Part shown: piece after piece, positions 18,596-27,973 of the stretch
Numbering within the stretch: the first letter of the stretch is position 1
How the letters are laid out: the number at the start of each line of letters is the position of its first letter
NCBI RefSeq assembly: GCF_003590875.1
Contig: NZ_QYUN01000002.1
Span: forward strand, 682,001 to 746,000
Origin: Noviherbaspirillum cavernae
GTDB lineage: Bacteria; Pseudomonadota; Gammaproteobacteria; Burkholderiales; Burkholderiaceae_D
DNA length: 64,000 nucleotides
Direction: 5' to 3'
Translations under genes and position numbers: made by a program
The notes under the pieces: model-generated
What the model was told of the DNA's origin: nothing
The model's input: the letters and a program-made list of their open reading frames with translations, nothing else
Database searches by the model: none

Positions 18596-18641
18596 CGCCG
18601 GGTCGCAGTGATCGTTGCACGATCCTCGGCTCGGCGTTTTT
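18596..18641 (+). terminator. hairpin with T run between dnaK and dnaJ
   Basis: Outer CGCCG / CGGCG and inner GATCGT-tgc-ACGATC arms form an imperfect extended hairpin followed by five T residues, 24 bases before the dnaJ start. This may attenuate transcription so that less DnaJ than DnaK is made. Confidence 0.5.
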
Positions 18642-18665
18642 GCTTAGACGAGAAGGTGCCTCAAG

Positions 18666-19802
18666 ATGGCAAAGCGTGATTATTACGAGATATTGGGTGT
18701 AGCGAAAAACGCCGCGGAAGACGAGATCAAGAAGGCGTACCGCAAGCTCGCGATGAAATACCATCCGGACCGCAATCCGGACAGCAAGGGGGCGGAAGAG
18801 AAGTTCAAGGAGGCGAAGGAAGCCTACGAAATGCTGTCCGACCAGCAGAAGCGCGATGCCTACGATCGCTACGGGCACGCTGGCGTGGATCCGAACATGG
18901 GGGCCGGCTTTGGCGGCGGCGCGGGTGGCTACGGCGGCTTTTCCGATGCCTTCGGCGACATCTTCGGCGACATCTTCGGCGGCGGCAATCGCGGCGGACG
19001 CGGTGCAGGACCGCAGGTCTATCGCGGCGCGGACCTGCGCTACAACCTCGAAATCTCGCTGGAGCAGGCCGCGCACGGTTTCGATACCACCATTCGCGTA
19101 CCGTCGTGGGATGAGTGCGACACCTGCCACGGTTCCGGCGCCAAACCCGGCACTTCGCCGACGACCTGCGGCACCTGCGGCGGCCAGGGCCAGGTGCGCA
19201 TGCAGCAGGGCTTTTTCAGCATTCAGCAGACCTGCCCGAAATGTCACGGCGCGGGCAAGGTCAATCCCAGCCCCTGCACGGCGTGCAGTGGCGCGGGGCG
19301 CATCAAGCGCAACAAGACGCTGGAAGTCAAGATTCCGGCCGGCATCGACGACGGCATGCGGATCCGCTCGTCCGGCAACGGCGAACCGGGCATGAATGGC
19401 GGCCCGCCGGGCGACTTGTACGTTGAAATCCGCATCAAGCAGCATCCGGTGTTCCAGCGCGACGGCGACGATCTGCATTGCGAAATCCCGGTGTCGTTCG
19501 CCAAGGCGGCGCTGGGTGGCGAAGTGGAAGTGCCGACCTTGAACGGCAAGGCGTCCTTCACGCTGCCGGAGGGGACGCAGTCGGGCAAGACCTTCCGCTT
19601 GCGCAGCAAGGGTGTCAAGGGCGTGCGTTCAGGCTATGCCGGCGACCTGTTCTGCCACGTGGTGGTGGAAACACCCGTCAAATTGACCGAACGGCAGAAG
19701 GAACTGCTGCAGGAATTCGAAAAGCTGACGACCGCAGGCGGTTCTAAGCACAGCCCGCACAGCAAGTCATGGAAGGACAAGGTCAAGGAGTTTTTCGAAT
19801 AG
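18666..19802 (+). CDS. dnaJ: molecular chaperone DnaJ (Hsp40)
   Basis: 378-residue class A J-protein. The J domain carries YHPDRNPDS (HPD motif) and is followed by a Gly/Phe-rich region (about 75-115). The zinc centre has four CxxCxGxG repeats: [24 protein letters not shown] and CTACSGAG. The C-terminal client-binding domain follows. It stimulates DnaK ATP hydrolysis and delivers clients. Last gene of the heat-shock operon, with a strong terminator after it. Confidence 0.98.
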   Translation: MAKRDYYEILGVAKNAAEDEIKKAYRKLAMKYHPDRNPDSKGAEEKFKEAKEAYEMLSDQQKRDAYDRYGHAGVDPNMGAGFGGGAGGYGGFSDAFGDIFGDIFGGGNRGGRGAGPQVYRGADLRYNLEISLEQAAHGFDTTIRVPSWDECDTCHGSGAKPGTSPTTCGTCGGQGQVRMQQGFFSIQQTCPKCHGAGKVNPSPCTACSGAGRIKRNKTLEVKIPAGIDDGMRIRSSGNGEPGMNGGPPGDLYVEIRIKQHPVFQRDGDDLHCEIPVSFAKAALGGEVEVPTLNGKASFTLPEGTQSGKTFRLRSKGVKGVRSGYAGDLFCHVVVETPVKLTERQKELLQEFEKLTTAGGSKHSPHSKSWKDKVKEFFE

Positions 19803-19848
19803 CCGGCAGAAAAGCGAAAAGACTGCGCCGGATGCTGCATCGATGACG

Positions 19849-19880
19849 AACCGCCGCCCCTTGGGGCGGCGGTTTTTTTT
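19849..19880 (+). terminator. intrinsic terminator after dnaJ
   Basis: AACCGCCGCCCC-TT-GGGGCGGCGGTT (19849-19874) is a 12-bp perfect stem followed by a run of T residues. It ends the grpE-dnaK-dnaJ operon. A second small hairpin, TAGAGC-TAAA-GCTCTA with Ts, lies at 19901-19921. Confidence 0.93.
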
Positions 19881-19993
19881 CATGCGCACGATATTTCATT
19901 TAGAGCTAAAGCTCTATTTTTTGCCCCGATAATAAAACGGCCGTTCGTTTCATTCAGGCAACGGCAAATAACATAACCAATAACGGAGACAAC

Positions 19994-20623
19994 ATGAACT
20001 TTCACAATCGCGTTGTGCGAACTCTTGCCATATTGAGCGCTGCAACAGTCTTCGGCAATCTTGCAGTCCCGGCGAGCGCAGCGGAAGTTGCGGGCATCAA
20101 GCTGGACGACACGGTCCGTGTCGCGAACCAGGACCTGAAGCTGAACGGTGCAGGTATTCGCCACAAACTCGTCTTCAAAGTGTATGTCGCGGGTTTGTAC
20201 CTGCCGGAAAGAAAAACGACGGTACCCGACGTGCTTGCGGTTTCGGGGGCCAGGCGGGTGACCATCGTGATGATGCGCGAGGTCGGCAATGAAGAATTCG
20301 GACGCGGCTTCATGTCCGGCATTCAGCAAAATATCGATCGCGCCGAGAAAGCGAAATTCGTTTCGCAATTGATGAAGTTCGGCGAAGTATTCGCGGCCAT
20401 TCCGGAATTGAAAAAAGGCGATGTGCTGACGGTCGACTGGATTCCCGGCACCGGCACACTGATCCACCTCAACGGCAGGAAAGTGACCGATGCGCTGCCG
20501 GACTTGGCCTTTTACAACGCGATATTGCGGATCTGGCTGGGCGAGAAGCCGATCGACAGCCAGCTCAAATCCTTCATGCTGGGCGACAAGCCCGGCGATG
20601 CGCCGCGCAGCGGCAATTCATGA
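19994..20623 (+). CDS. exported chalcone isomerase-like protein
   Basis: 209-residue protein with a signal peptide probably cleaved after PASAA (about residue 30). The rest resembles the bacterial chalcone-isomerase-like domain: GIRHKLVFKVYVAGLYLP, ARRVTIVMMREVG, FMSGIQQN and the C-terminal YNAILRIWLGEKP. Bacterial members are exported proteins of mostly unknown function and are not thought to act in flavonoid synthesis; fatty-acid binding is one suggestion for the fold. It is a single-gene unit between two terminators. Confidence 0.85.
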   Translation: MNFHNRVVRTLAILSAATVFGNLAVPASAAEVAGIKLDDTVRVANQDLKLNGAGIRHKLVFKVYVAGLYLPERKTTVPDVLAVSGARRVTIVMMREVGNEEFGRGFMSGIQQNIDRAEKAKFVSQLMKFGEVFAAIPELKKGDVLTVDWIPGTGTLIHLNGRKVTDALPDLAFYNAILRIWLGEKPIDSQLKSFMLGDKPGDAPRSGNS

Positions 20624-20636
20624 CATTTGGCATGCG

Positions 20637-20672
20637 CACATCGGGCAGCTTCGCTTGCTGCTGCCTGATGTG
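20637..20672 (+). terminator. terminator-like hairpin after the chalcone isomerase-like gene
   Basis: Arms at 20637-20649 and 20660-20672 (CACATCGGGCAGC against GCTGCCTGATGTG) pair over 13 bp with one G-T. No long T run follows, so termination may be weak or Rho-assisted. Confidence 0.5.
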
Positions 20673-20917
20673 TATCGAGTTTCCCCCTTCACTTTCAGGC
20701 CGCAAGAACGCTTCTCCATGGAATGCGGTTCGCGCATTCTTCTTGCATCAACATCCACCTGCAGCCTATCCCATCGTCAATTAGCATTGACCGATCCGGC
20801 CCTGCGGGAACGCATTTATTCTTTGAATAACACGCGTTTTCTATAAAATGTGAACTGAGCTTCTTTCCCGGCCACCGCTGTCGGGATCCCGCATTTACCC
20901 CTTTACCTTCCTAATTT

Positions 20918-21589
20918 ATGACGGATCAAATCAAAGACGAACACATGCTCGAGCATTTGTTCCGCAACAACCGCGAGTGGGCTGCGTCCATCGTGGCGGA
21001 AAATCCCGAGTTCTTCAAAAAGCTGGCCTTGCAGCAGGCGCCGGAATATCTGTGGATCGGCTGCTCCGACAGCCGAGTACCTGCCAATGAGTTGCTCGGC
21101 CTGCTGCCGGGCGATGTATTCGTGCATCGCAATATTGCCAACGTCATCGTGCACAGCGATCTCAACTGCCTGTCTGTGCTGCAATTCGCGATTGATGTGC
21201 TGGGCGTCAAGCATGTGATCGTCTGCGGCCATTACGGCTGCTCGGGCGTGCATGCCGCGATGACCGGCCGCCGCATCGGTCTGGCCGATAACTGGCTGCG
21301 CCATGTGCAGGACGTGCACCAGAAGCATGGCCGCTATCTGGGCGAGGCGCTGCCCGAGCGCGACCGGCTGAACCGGCTGTGCGAACTGAATGCGATGGAG
21401 CAGGTGGTCAACGTTTGTCAGACCACCATCGTGCAGGATGCTTGGGAGCGCGGCCAGTCACTGACCGTGCATAGCTGGATCTATGGAATTCACGACGGCT
21501 TGCTGCGCGACCTGGGATTATCGATCAGCAGCGCAGAGCAGTTGACCACCAAGCTGCAAAGCAGCCTGATGCGTTACGAAGAGAGTTGA
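20918..21589 (+). CDS. can: beta-class carbonic anhydrase
   Basis: 223-residue zinc enzyme interconverting CO2 and bicarbonate. Zinc ligands and the catalytic dyad are visible in IGCSDSRVPANELLG (Cys, Asp-Arg) and VCGHYGCSGVHAAM (His and Cys). The length and the C-terminal YGIHDGLLRDLG match the E. coli Can type. It supplies bicarbonate for carboxylations in the cytoplasm. It converges with panB across a bidirectional terminator-like stem. The 290-bp gap before it holds an AT-rich TATAAA (20842-20847) that could be a -10 box, with no good -35. Confidence 0.95.
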   Translation: MTDQIKDEHMLEHLFRNNREWAASIVAENPEFFKKLALQQAPEYLWIGCSDSRVPANELLGLLPGDVFVHRNIANVIVHSDLNCLSVLQFAIDVLGVKHVIVCGHYGCSGVHAAMTGRRIGLADNWLRHVQDVHQKHGRYLGEALPERDRLNRLCELNAMEQVVNVCQTTIVQDAWERGQSLTVHSWIYGIHDGLLRDLGLSISSAEQLTTKLQSSLMRYEES

Positions 21590-21636
21590 TGCATCGGAAT
21601 GAGCGGCGGGCGACCGCACGGCTCATTCCGAATGCA
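21590..21636. terminator. bidirectional terminator-like stem between can and panB
   Basis: TGCATCGGAATGAGC (21590-21604) pairs with GCTCATTCCG-A-ATGCA (21621-21636), giving a 15-bp stem with one bulge between two convergent genes. T runs are absent on both sides. Confidence 0.6.
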
Positions 21637-21652
21637 GGTCAGGCCGGCATTT

Positions 21653-22489
21653 TCAGAAACAATGCTCCGCTGCCGGAAAGGACTTGTCCTTCACGGCAGC
21701 GACATAGGCGCGCACCGCAGCCTCGATGCTCGTCTGGCCGTCCATGAAGTCTTTCACGAAGCGTGCCTTGCGGCCGGGAAACACGCCGAGCATGTCATGC
21801 ATGACCAGCACCTGGCCGGAGCAGTCCGGACCCGCGCCGATACCGATGGTCGGTATGGCCAGCAGCTCTGTCACTTCCTTGCCCAAGGCAGAGGGAATCG
21901 CTTCCAGCACGAGCAGCGAAGCGCCCGCTGCCTGCAGCATGAGCGCATCGCGCTTCAATTGCTCTGCCGCTTCGATGGTCTTGCCCTGCACCTTGTAGCC
22001 GCCGAACTGGTGTACCGATTGCGGGGTCAGGCCCAGATGGGCGCACACCGGTATCGCGCGCTCGGTCAGGAAACGAACCGTTTCCTCCAGCCACGCTCCG
22101 CCTTCAAGCTTGACCATCTGCGCACCGGCCTGCATCAATTGCACCGCGTGCTTGAATGCAGTTTCCGGCGTCGCATAGCTGCCGAAGGGCATGTCAGCGA
22201 TCAGGAACGCCGTCTGGTTGCCGCGCACGACGCTGGCCGTGTGGTACGCCACGTCCGTGATCGATACCGGCAGGGTCGAGGTGTGGCCCTGGCTGACCAT
22301 GCCCAGCGAATCGCCGACCAGGAGCACCTCAACGCCGCAGCGATCCATCAGTGCCGCAAAGCTGGCGTCGTAGCACGTCAGCATCGCGATCTTTTCGCCC
22401 GCCTGACGCATCGCCAGCATGGCGGGAACGGTCACCGCCTTGCGGCGGCCGGCGGCTTCCTTGTCTTGCAGATATCCGGACATAGTCAT
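21653..22489 (-). CDS. panB: 3-methyl-2-oxobutanoate hydroxymethyltransferase
   Basis: 278-residue enzyme of pantothenate synthesis that adds a hydroxymethyl group from methylene-tetrahydrofolate to ketoisovalerate. Family motifs present are [36 protein letters not shown] and [20 protein letters not shown]. The start overlaps the stop of the deoxynucleoside kinase gene by 4 bp. It is the last gene of the hda-panB operon. Confidence 0.97.
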   Translation of the reverse strand: MTMSGYLQDKEAAGRRKAVTVPAMLAMRQAGEKIAMLTCYDASFAALMDRCGVEVLLVGDSLGMVSQGHTSTLPVSITDVAYHTASVVRGNQTAFLIADMPFGSYATPETAFKHAVQLMQAGAQMVKLEGGAWLEETVRFLTERAIPVCAHLGLTPQSVHQFGGYKVQGKTIEAAEQLKRDALMLQAAGASLLVLEAIPSALGKEVTELLAIPTIGIGAGPDCSGQVLVMHDMLGVFPGRKARFVKDFMDGQTSIEAAVRAYVAAVKDKSFPAAEHCF

Positions 22490-23127
22490 TCCCCACGATT
22501 GAAAAATTCCTTTTTGCCGCGCATGTTGGCAATGCGAGTCAGCAAAAGGTCGAAGTCCTCGGGACGTTCGATCGGATTCAGGTGCTCGGTGTTGATGATC
22601 AATAGCGGCGCGGCGTCGTAATGATAAAAGAATCGGCTGTAACTTTCACAAAGCCGGTACAGGTAGATTTCGGAGATGCCCGATTCCATTGAAATGCTGC
22701 GCTTCCTGATGCGTTCGACGAGCGTTTCCGGTTGCGCCTGCAGGTAGATGACGAGCTCGGGCACCGGTGCCTGGGGGCGGAGGTGGTTGTAGAGCTGCTG
22801 ATACAGGTTCAGTTCGTCGTCGTCGAGCGTCAGGCGCGCAAAGATCGGGTCCTTGTCCAGCAGGAAGTCCGACACGATGCGCGTGTTGAACAGGTCGATC
22901 TGCGCCAGGTCGCGCAACTGGTTCATCCGCTGGAACAGGAAAAACATTTGCGTCGGCAATGCGTGGCGCGGGCCGTCGCGGTAGAACTTTTCGAGAAAGG
23001 GATTTTCCTGCGGCTGTTCGAACAAGGTCTGCGCATTGAGATGCTCCGCCAGCTTGCGTGCCAGCGAGGTCTTGCCTGCGCCGATAGGACCTTCGACGAC
23101 GATGTACCGGTATTTGTCGATGCTCAT
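22486..23127 (-). CDS. deoxynucleoside kinase (dGK/dAK/dCK family)
   Basis: 213-residue kinase. The P-loop [14 protein letters not shown] is at the N-terminus, followed by the DR/ER-type segments [14 protein letters not shown] and [13 protein letters not shown] and the lid-type [14 protein letters not shown]. These fit the eukaryote-like deoxynucleoside kinase family, which salvages deoxynucleosides. Genes of this family next to folK and panB are common in Beta- and Gammaproteobacteria. It overlaps panB by 4 bp and lies 7 bp after the DUF486 gene. Substrate preference cannot be read. Confidence 0.88.
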   Translation of the reverse strand: MSIDKYRYIVVEGPIGAGKTSLARKLAEHLNAQTLFEQPQENPFLEKFYRDGPRHALPTQMFFLFQRMNQLRDLAQIDLFNTRIVSDFLLDKDPIFARLTLDDDELNLYQQLYNHLRPQAPVPELVIYLQAQPETLVERIRKRSISMESGISEIYLYRLCESYSRFFYHYDAAPLLIINTEHLNPIERPEDFDLLLTRIANMRGKKEFFNRGE

Positions 23128-23134
23128 CGCAGTT

Positions 23135-23482
23135 TCAAGTCCTGAAGATGAAATAGACGGCGCCGACCAGGCACAGGCCCGCCCAGACGTAGTCGAGCTT
23201 GAACGGCTGGTTCATGTAGAGCATCGCGAACGGCACGAATACCGAGAGCGTGATGACCTCCTGCATGATCTTGAGTTGCGCCAGACTGAATTCGGTGTAG
23301 CCGATGCGGTTGGCCGGCACCTGCAACAGATATTCAAACAGCGCGATCGACCAGCTGATGATGGCGGCAATCCACCACGGCTTGCCGGCGAGATTTTTCA
23401 GGTGGCCGTACCACGCGATCGTCATGAATACATTCGACAGCAACAGCAGCCCGGCGGTCTGGGTGAAGACGGGAATCTGCAT
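23135..23482 (-). CDS. DMT-superfamily small membrane protein (DUF486)
   Basis: 115-residue hydrophobic protein with four predicted membrane segments, including LLLLSNVFMTIAWYGHL, WWIAAIISWSIALFEYLLQVP and VWAGLCLVGAVYFIF. The central PANRIG and LKIMQEVITLSVF are typical of the DUF486 family. Function is unknown; the fold suggests a small drug/metabolite-transporter-like unit. It sits between folK and the deoxynucleoside kinase gene within a tight operon. Confidence 0.85.
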   Translation of the reverse strand: MQIPVFTQTAGLLLLSNVFMTIAWYGHLKNLAGKPWWIAAIISWSIALFEYLLQVPANRIGYTEFSLAQLKIMQEVITLSVFVPFAMLYMNQPFKLDYVWAGLCLVGAVYFIFRT

Positions 23483-23490
23483 GAGTGGTT

Positions 23491-23976
23491 TCAGAGTTTC
23501 TGAATGGCTTGCGCGGCGATGCCGGGGATGAATTCATGCGCCGCGCCCATGCCGGGGATGGCGATGAACGGATCGATCTGCAGCAGCGGGATCAGCGCGA
23601 ATGCGCGCTGCGTCAGGCGCGGATGCGGCACGTTGAGCACGTCCGTGAGGATTGTCTGCTGACCGTAGAGCAGGATGTCGAGATCCAGGGTGCGCGGCGC
23701 GTTCAGGTAGGGGCGTTCGCGTCCGAACTCCAGTTCGAGCGCCTGCAGTTCCTGCAGCAATTGATCCGGCGGCAGCCGCGTCTCGATGCGCGCGACTGCA
23801 TTGATGTAATCGTCGCCATCCGCATCGACAGGCGCGGTGCGGAACAGACTGGATTGCCCCGTGAGTTTGGTGTCTTTCAGCTTGTCGAGCCGCAGCATTG
23901 CACGTTGCACGTTGCCGCGTGCATCGCCGAGATTTGCGCCGATACCGATGTATGCGGCAGCGCCGGCTGCACTCAT
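23491..23976 (-). CDS. folK: 2-amino-4-hydroxy-6-hydroxymethyldihydropteridine pyrophosphokinase
   Basis: 161-residue folate-pathway enzyme (HPPK) that transfers pyrophosphate from ATP to the pterin. Motifs YIGIGANLGDARGNV, FRTAPVDADGDDYINAV, LELEFGRER and APRTLDLDILLYG are intact. The start overlaps the pcnB stop by 4 bp. In the operon it precedes panB, which uses a folate cofactor. Confidence 0.96.
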   Translation of the reverse strand: MSAAGAAAYIGIGANLGDARGNVQRAMLRLDKLKDTKLTGQSSLFRTAPVDADGDDYINAVARIETRLPPDQLLQELQALELEFGRERPYLNAPRTLDLDILLYGQQTILTDVLNVPHPRLTQRAFALIPLLQIDPFIAIPGMGAAHEFIPGIAAQAIQKL

Positions 23977-25334
23977 GCGGTGTCTCCGCCGGCGTGCTCC
24001 TGCTTCGGTTTGTTGCGACGGCGGCGGCGTTTCTTCGGCGGCTGCGCTTCGTCAGAAGCCTTCGGTTTTTTCGCCAGCAGCGTCTCGCGGCCGGGGCTGT
24101 CGGCGGCCATGAAGTCGGTCCACCAGTCGCCGATCTCCTGGTCGATTTCACCGGAGGCGCAACGCAGCAGAAGGAAGTCGTAGCCGGCGCGCAGGCGCAC
24201 ATGCTCCAGCATCTTGTATGGCGACTTGCCAACGCGGCGCTCGAAGCGCGGCTGCATCGCCCAGATGTCGCGCATGTCGGATGCGATCTTGCGTTGCAGC
24301 GCGAGTTTTTCGGTCTGCGTGTCGAGCACGTCGTCGGCCGCCAGATGCAGCGCCGGAATCGGATATTCGCCGGCTGCCTGATAGGCATTCCATTTTTCCA
24401 CGACCTGGTGCCACAGCAGCGAAGCAAACAGGAAACCGGGCGACACCGGCTTGCCGTGCCGGATGCGCTCATCGGTGTTGTTCAATGCCAGCGTGACAAA
24501 TTTTTCCCCCAGTGGCTGCTCCAGCACGACGTCGAGCAGGGGCAGCAAACCGTGATGCAGGCCTTCGGTGCGCAATTGCTGCAGGCAGGCCATCGCGTGA
24601 CCGCTCATCAGGAGCTTGAGCATCTCATCGAACACGCGGGCGGCCGGCACGTTGTTGACGAGCGGCGCCATGACATGGATCGGCGAGCGCGTGGCCGGAT
24701 CGATGGTGAAATCGAGCTTGGCGGCGAATCGCACCACGCGCAGCAGCCGCACCGGATCCTCGCGATAGCGCGCTTCCGGCACGCCGATCATGCGCAAGGT
24801 CTTGTTGCGGATGTCGGCCACGCCGTCGTGGTAGTCGAGTACCGTTTGCGAGGCCGGATCGTAGTACATCGCGTTGATGGTGAAGTCGCGCCGCGCCGCA
24901 TCCTCGTGCTGTTCGCCAAAGGTGTTGTCGCGCAGCACGCGGCCGTGCTCGTCCTTGGGCGCGCTGTCCGCCGAGGCGCCGCGGAAGGTCGTGACTTCGA
25001 TGATTTCCTGACCGAACATGACATGGACGATCTGGAAGCGCTTGCCGATGATGAAGGCGCGCCGGAACAGGCGCTTGACCTGTTCCGGCGTGGCGTTGGT
25101 GGCCACATCAAAGTCCTTCGGCTTCACGCCGAGCAGCAGGTCGCGCACTGCGCCGCCCACGACGAAAGCCTTGAAGCCGGCTTCCTGCAGGGTTTGCGTC
25201 ACGCGCACGGCGTTCGACGACAGCAGCTGCGGATTGATGGCGTGATCCTTCGGGCCGAGGATCACCGGGCTGGCATGGCCATCCGTCTGGTTCTTTTTGA
25301 CGCCAAGGATGCGCCGGATAAACTTTTTAATCAT
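23973..25334 (-). CDS. pcnB: poly(A) polymerase I
   Basis: 453-residue nucleotidyltransferase that adds 3' poly(A) tails to RNA and promotes decay. The catalytic region contains FVVGGAVRDLLLGVKPKDFD and IIGKRFQIVHVMFG; the latter distinguishes poly(A) polymerase from CCA-adding enzymes. The C-terminus is strongly basic (KKRRRRRNKPKQE), as in the family. It overlaps both the HAD gene before it (8 bp) and folK after it (4 bp). Confidence 0.95.
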   Translation of the reverse strand: MIKKFIRRILGVKKNQTDGHASPVILGPKDHAINPQLLSSNAVRVTQTLQEAGFKAFVVGGAVRDLLLGVKPKDFDVATNATPEQVKRLFRRAFIIGKRFQIVHVMFGQEIIEVTTFRGASADSAPKDEHGRVLRDNTFGEQHEDAARRDFTINAMYYDPASQTVLDYHDGVADIRNKTLRMIGVPEARYREDPVRLLRVVRFAAKLDFTIDPATRSPIHVMAPLVNNVPAARVFDEMLKLLMSGHAMACLQQLRTEGLHHGLLPLLDVVLEQPLGEKFVTLALNNTDERIRHGKPVSPGFLFASLLWHQVVEKWNAYQAAGEYPIPALHLAADDVLDTQTEKLALQRKIASDMRDIWAMQPRFERRVGKSPYKMLEHVRLRAGYDFLLLRCASGEIDQEIGDWWTDFMAADSPGRETLLAKKPKASDEAQPPKKRRRRRNKPKQEHAGGDTA

Positions 25335-25998
25335 TGAATAGATTCAGAATGCGCCAGCCATGCGCTTGTGCATGCGCTTTCAAACGAGCATTGGGGTTGG
25401 TTGCGACAGGATGCGTGACGACCGACAGCAAGGGAATGTCGTTCTGCGAGTCGCTGTAAAAATAACTGTTCGCGAAGCTGCCCAGCGTCTTGCCCATCGA
25501 TGCGAGCCATTCGTTGGCGTGAATGACTTTTCCCGGCCCCGAGGTGGGAATGCCTTTCAGCTTGCCGGTGATTTCGCCATTCGCGTCGAGTTCGGGCTCG
25601 GCGGCGATCAGCTTGCTCACGCCGAATGCCTTGGCGATCGGTGCCGTGACAAAGCGGTTGGTCGCCGTGATGATGGCGACCAGATCATCCGCATCCTGAT
25701 GACGCTTGACCAGATCCGTCGCGATGGGCTGCACGGCGGGCAGAATCACTTCTTCCATGAATTGCGCGTGCCATGCATCGAGTTGCGCACGCGGGAACTG
25801 CGCCAATGTGCCGAGCGCAAACTCGAGGTATTCCACCGCGTCGAGCGTGCCGGCCTGATATTGCGTGAAGAATTCCGTGTTGCGCTTTGCGAATGCATCG
25901 GCATCCACAGCGCCGATTCGGACCAGAAACTGTCCCCACTCGAAATCGGAATCGAGCGGTATCAAGGTATGGTCAAGGTCAAACAGGGCAATGTTCAT
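25327..25998 (-). CDS. HAD-superfamily subfamily IB hydrolase (SerB-like)
   Basis: 223-residue phosphatase-like protein. Motif I is IALFDLDHTLIPLDSD, motif II is AIITATNRFV, and the C-terminal YSDSQNDIPLL is motif IV. The sequence resembles the PSPase-like IB group, members of which act on phosphoserine or related small phosphates. Overlap with hda (4 bp) and pcnB (8 bp) indicates translational coupling. The substrate is not certain. Confidence 0.88.
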   Translation of the reverse strand: MNIALFDLDHTLIPLDSDFEWGQFLVRIGAVDADAFAKRNTEFFTQYQAGTLDAVEYLEFALGTLAQFPRAQLDAWHAQFMEEVILPAVQPIATDLVKRHQDADDLVAIITATNRFVTAPIAKAFGVSKLIAAEPELDANGEITGKLKGIPTSGPGKVIHANEWLASMGKTLGSFANSYFYSDSQNDIPLLSVVTHPVATNPNARLKAHAQAHGWRILNLFND

Positions 25999-26681
25999 TG
26001 TTCTTTCGTCTCGCCTTCAAGCTGCAGCAGATTGCGCAGCAGGGGCAGGGTAATGGGCCGTTGGGTTTCCAGCGAATACCGGTCCAGAGCGTCCAGCATG
26101 GCCGACAAGGATTGCATGTCGCGGCGGAAATGGGTGATCAGGTAGGGTAACACGCCCGGTGACAGCACGATTCCGCGCGCATGTGCGGCATGATTCAATG
26201 CTGCAATTTTGGCATCGTCGGTCAAGCCGTGCAGCTGATAGATCAGGCCCCAGCCGAAGCGGGTGCGCAAATCCTCGCGCAATGCCAGCGTGGCGGGAGC
26301 CGTGGCACCTGCCGCGACCAGCAAGCCGCCGTTTTCCCGTACCTGATTGAAGAGAGCGAACGCGGCGATCTGTGCCTCCGGCGAGAGCCTTTCGCAGTCA
26401 TCCAGTAGATACAGCCGGATGTGCGGCGTGAACACATAGGCATCGGGATCCGGGTTGGCAGGAATGTAACGTGCATCGTCGGCTGCGGCCAGCGCATGCA
26501 GCAGATGGGACTTGCCGACGCCGGACTCGCCCCACAGATAGACAAAGCGTTCCTGCGGCATCACGCTGCTGCGCTGCGCGTACTGATGCAGCAGATGCAG
26601 CAACTCTTCATTCTGTCCGGTCACGAAGGTGTCGAGGGTCTGCGGCTTTTCCGCGCCCAGATCGAGCAGCATTTGCCTCAT
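25995..26681 (-). CDS. hda: DnaA regulatory inactivator Hda
   Basis: 228-residue AAA+ protein homologous to the DnaA ATPase domain; in E. coli Hda with the beta clamp stimulates hydrolysis of DnaA-bound ATP to prevent re-initiation. The N-terminal MRQMLLDLG could serve as a clamp-binding motif. Walker A-like WGESGVGKSHLL, Walker B YLLDDCERL and the C-terminal lid are visible. The start at 26681 places the clamp motif at the N-terminus. It is the first gene of a seven-gene operon, divergent from purM. Confidence 0.93.
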   Translation of the reverse strand: MRQMLLDLGAEKPQTLDTFVTGQNEELLHLLHQYAQRSSVMPQERFVYLWGESGVGKSHLLHALAAADDARYIPANPDPDAYVFTPHIRLYLLDDCERLSPEAQIAAFALFNQVRENGGLLVAAGATAPATLALREDLRTRFGWGLIYQLHGLTDDAKIAALNHAAHARGIVLSPGVLPYLITHFRRDMQSLSAMLDALDRYSLETQRPITLPLLRNLLQLEGETKEQ

Positions 26682-26800
26682 GGTGATGTATGCAAATTGC
26701 CAAAAGAACATGGCGGGCTGGATACGCGGCGCGGAATGAACAGCGTTTGCTCCGGATCGAAAGAAAATGGCATGAAACGAGAGGGCAGATGGATCGGTTT

Positions 26801-26814
26801 GTTAAAATAGCGGT
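26801..26814 (+). promoter_or_regulatory. purM upstream motif, possible -10 region
   Basis: GTTAAAATAGCGGT contains TAAAAT (26803-26808), a plausible -10 box 54 bases before the purM ATG. The same 14 bases occur upstream of pgk at 52535-52548. No good -35 box is visible at the right distance. Confidence 0.45.
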
Positions 26815-26861
26815 TTGCTTTCGCCTCAACCGTCTATTTTACCGCCTCTCTTAATCACATC

Positions 26862-27902
26862 ATGAGTTCTTCTAACGTATCCCTTTCCTACCGCGACGCC
26901 GGCGTCGATATCGAAGCTGGGGATGCCCTGGTCGAAGCGATCAAGCCGTTTGCCAAACGCACCATGCGTGAAGGCGTGCTGGGCGGAATCGGCGGCTTCG
27001 GCGCGCTGTTTGAAATCGGCAAAAAGTACAAGGAACCGGTGCTGGTATCCGGTACGGATGGCGTTGGCACGAAGCTGAAACTGGCGTTTCACCTGAACAA
27101 GCATGACACCGTCGGCATCGACCTCGTTGCCATGAGCGTCAACGACATTCTGGTGCAAGGCGCGGAGCCGCTGTTCTTCCTCGACTACTTCGCCTGCGGC
27201 AAGCTGGACGTGCCGTCCGCGACCGATGTCATCAAGGGCATCGCGAAGGGCTGCGAACTCTCCGGCTGCGCCCTGATCGGCGGCGAAACGGCGGAAATGC
27301 CGAGCATGTACCCGGACGGCGAATACGATCTCGCAGGCTTTGCGGTCGGCGCGGTCGAAAAATCGAAAATCATCGACGGCAGCAAGATCGTGCCGGGTGA
27401 CGTGGTGCTGGGCCTTGCGTCATCGGGCGCGCATTCGAATGGCTATTCGCTGGTGCGCAAGATCATCTCCGTGGCCCAACCCGACCTGAACGCCGACTTC
27501 CACGGCCGCCGTCTTGCCGATGTGCTGCTGGAACCGACGCACATCTACGTCAAGCCGCTGCTGGCATTGATGGACACGCTGGAAGTCAAGGGCATGGCCC
27601 ACATTACCGGCGGTGGCCTGGTCGAGAACGTGCCGCGCGTGTTGCGCGACAACCTGACCGCCGTGCTTCATCGCGATGCATGGACGATGCCGCCGCTGTT
27701 TACCTGGCTGCAGCAGCATGGCGGCGTGGCGGATGCGGAAATGCACCGCGTCTTCAACTGCGGCATCGGCATGGTGGTCATCGTGTCCAGGGAAAACGCA
27801 GATGCGGCCATCGCGCAATTGAAGGCCGCCGGCGAAACGGTGACGCGCATCGGTGAAATTCGTGAACGTCAGAACGGGGAAGCGCAGACCATCGTGGTTT
27901 GA
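26862..27902 (+). CDS. purM: phosphoribosylformylglycinamidine cyclo-ligase
   Basis: 346-residue enzyme (AIR synthetase) of purine synthesis. Motifs [45 protein letters not shown] and [15 protein letters not shown] are intact. Length is typical. It is divergent from hda across 180 bp and has a terminator after it. Other purine genes in the window (purC, purE, purK) are 29 kb away. Confidence 0.97.
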   Translation: MSSSNVSLSYRDAGVDIEAGDALVEAIKPFAKRTMREGVLGGIGGFGALFEIGKKYKEPVLVSGTDGVGTKLKLAFHLNKHDTVGIDLVAMSVNDILVQGAEPLFFLDYFACGKLDVPSATDVIKGIAKGCELSGCALIGGETAEMPSMYPDGEYDLAGFAVGAVEKSKIIDGSKIVPGDVVLGLASSGAHSNGYSLVRKIISVAQPDLNADFHGRRLADVLLEPTHIYVKPLLALMDTLEVKGMAHITGGGLVENVPRVLRDNLTAVLHRDAWTMPPLFTWLQQHGGVADAEMHRVFNCGIGMVVIVSRENADAAIAQLKAAGETVTRIGEIRERQNGEAQTIVV

Positions 27903-27920
27903 TTGCTTGCTTCGGATGGC

Positions 27921-27956
27921 AAAACGGCTGCGGGAATCTCGCAGCCGTTTTTGTTT
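27921..27956. terminator. bidirectional terminator between purM and the Anbu gene
   Basis: ACGGCTGCG (27924-27932) pairs with CGCAGCCGT (27940-27948). A run of A residues is on the left and T residues on the right, so it can serve both convergent transcripts. Confidence 0.88.
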
Positions 27957-27973
27957 TCAGGGCCGGATCTACA

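Noticed and set aside
16698..19478. 926-codon open frame on the minus strand across dnaK and dnaJ
   Set aside because: It is the antisense of two certain genes, with an Arg/Ala/Val/Gly-rich composition and no motif; long antisense frames are common over high-GC genes with biased codon use.
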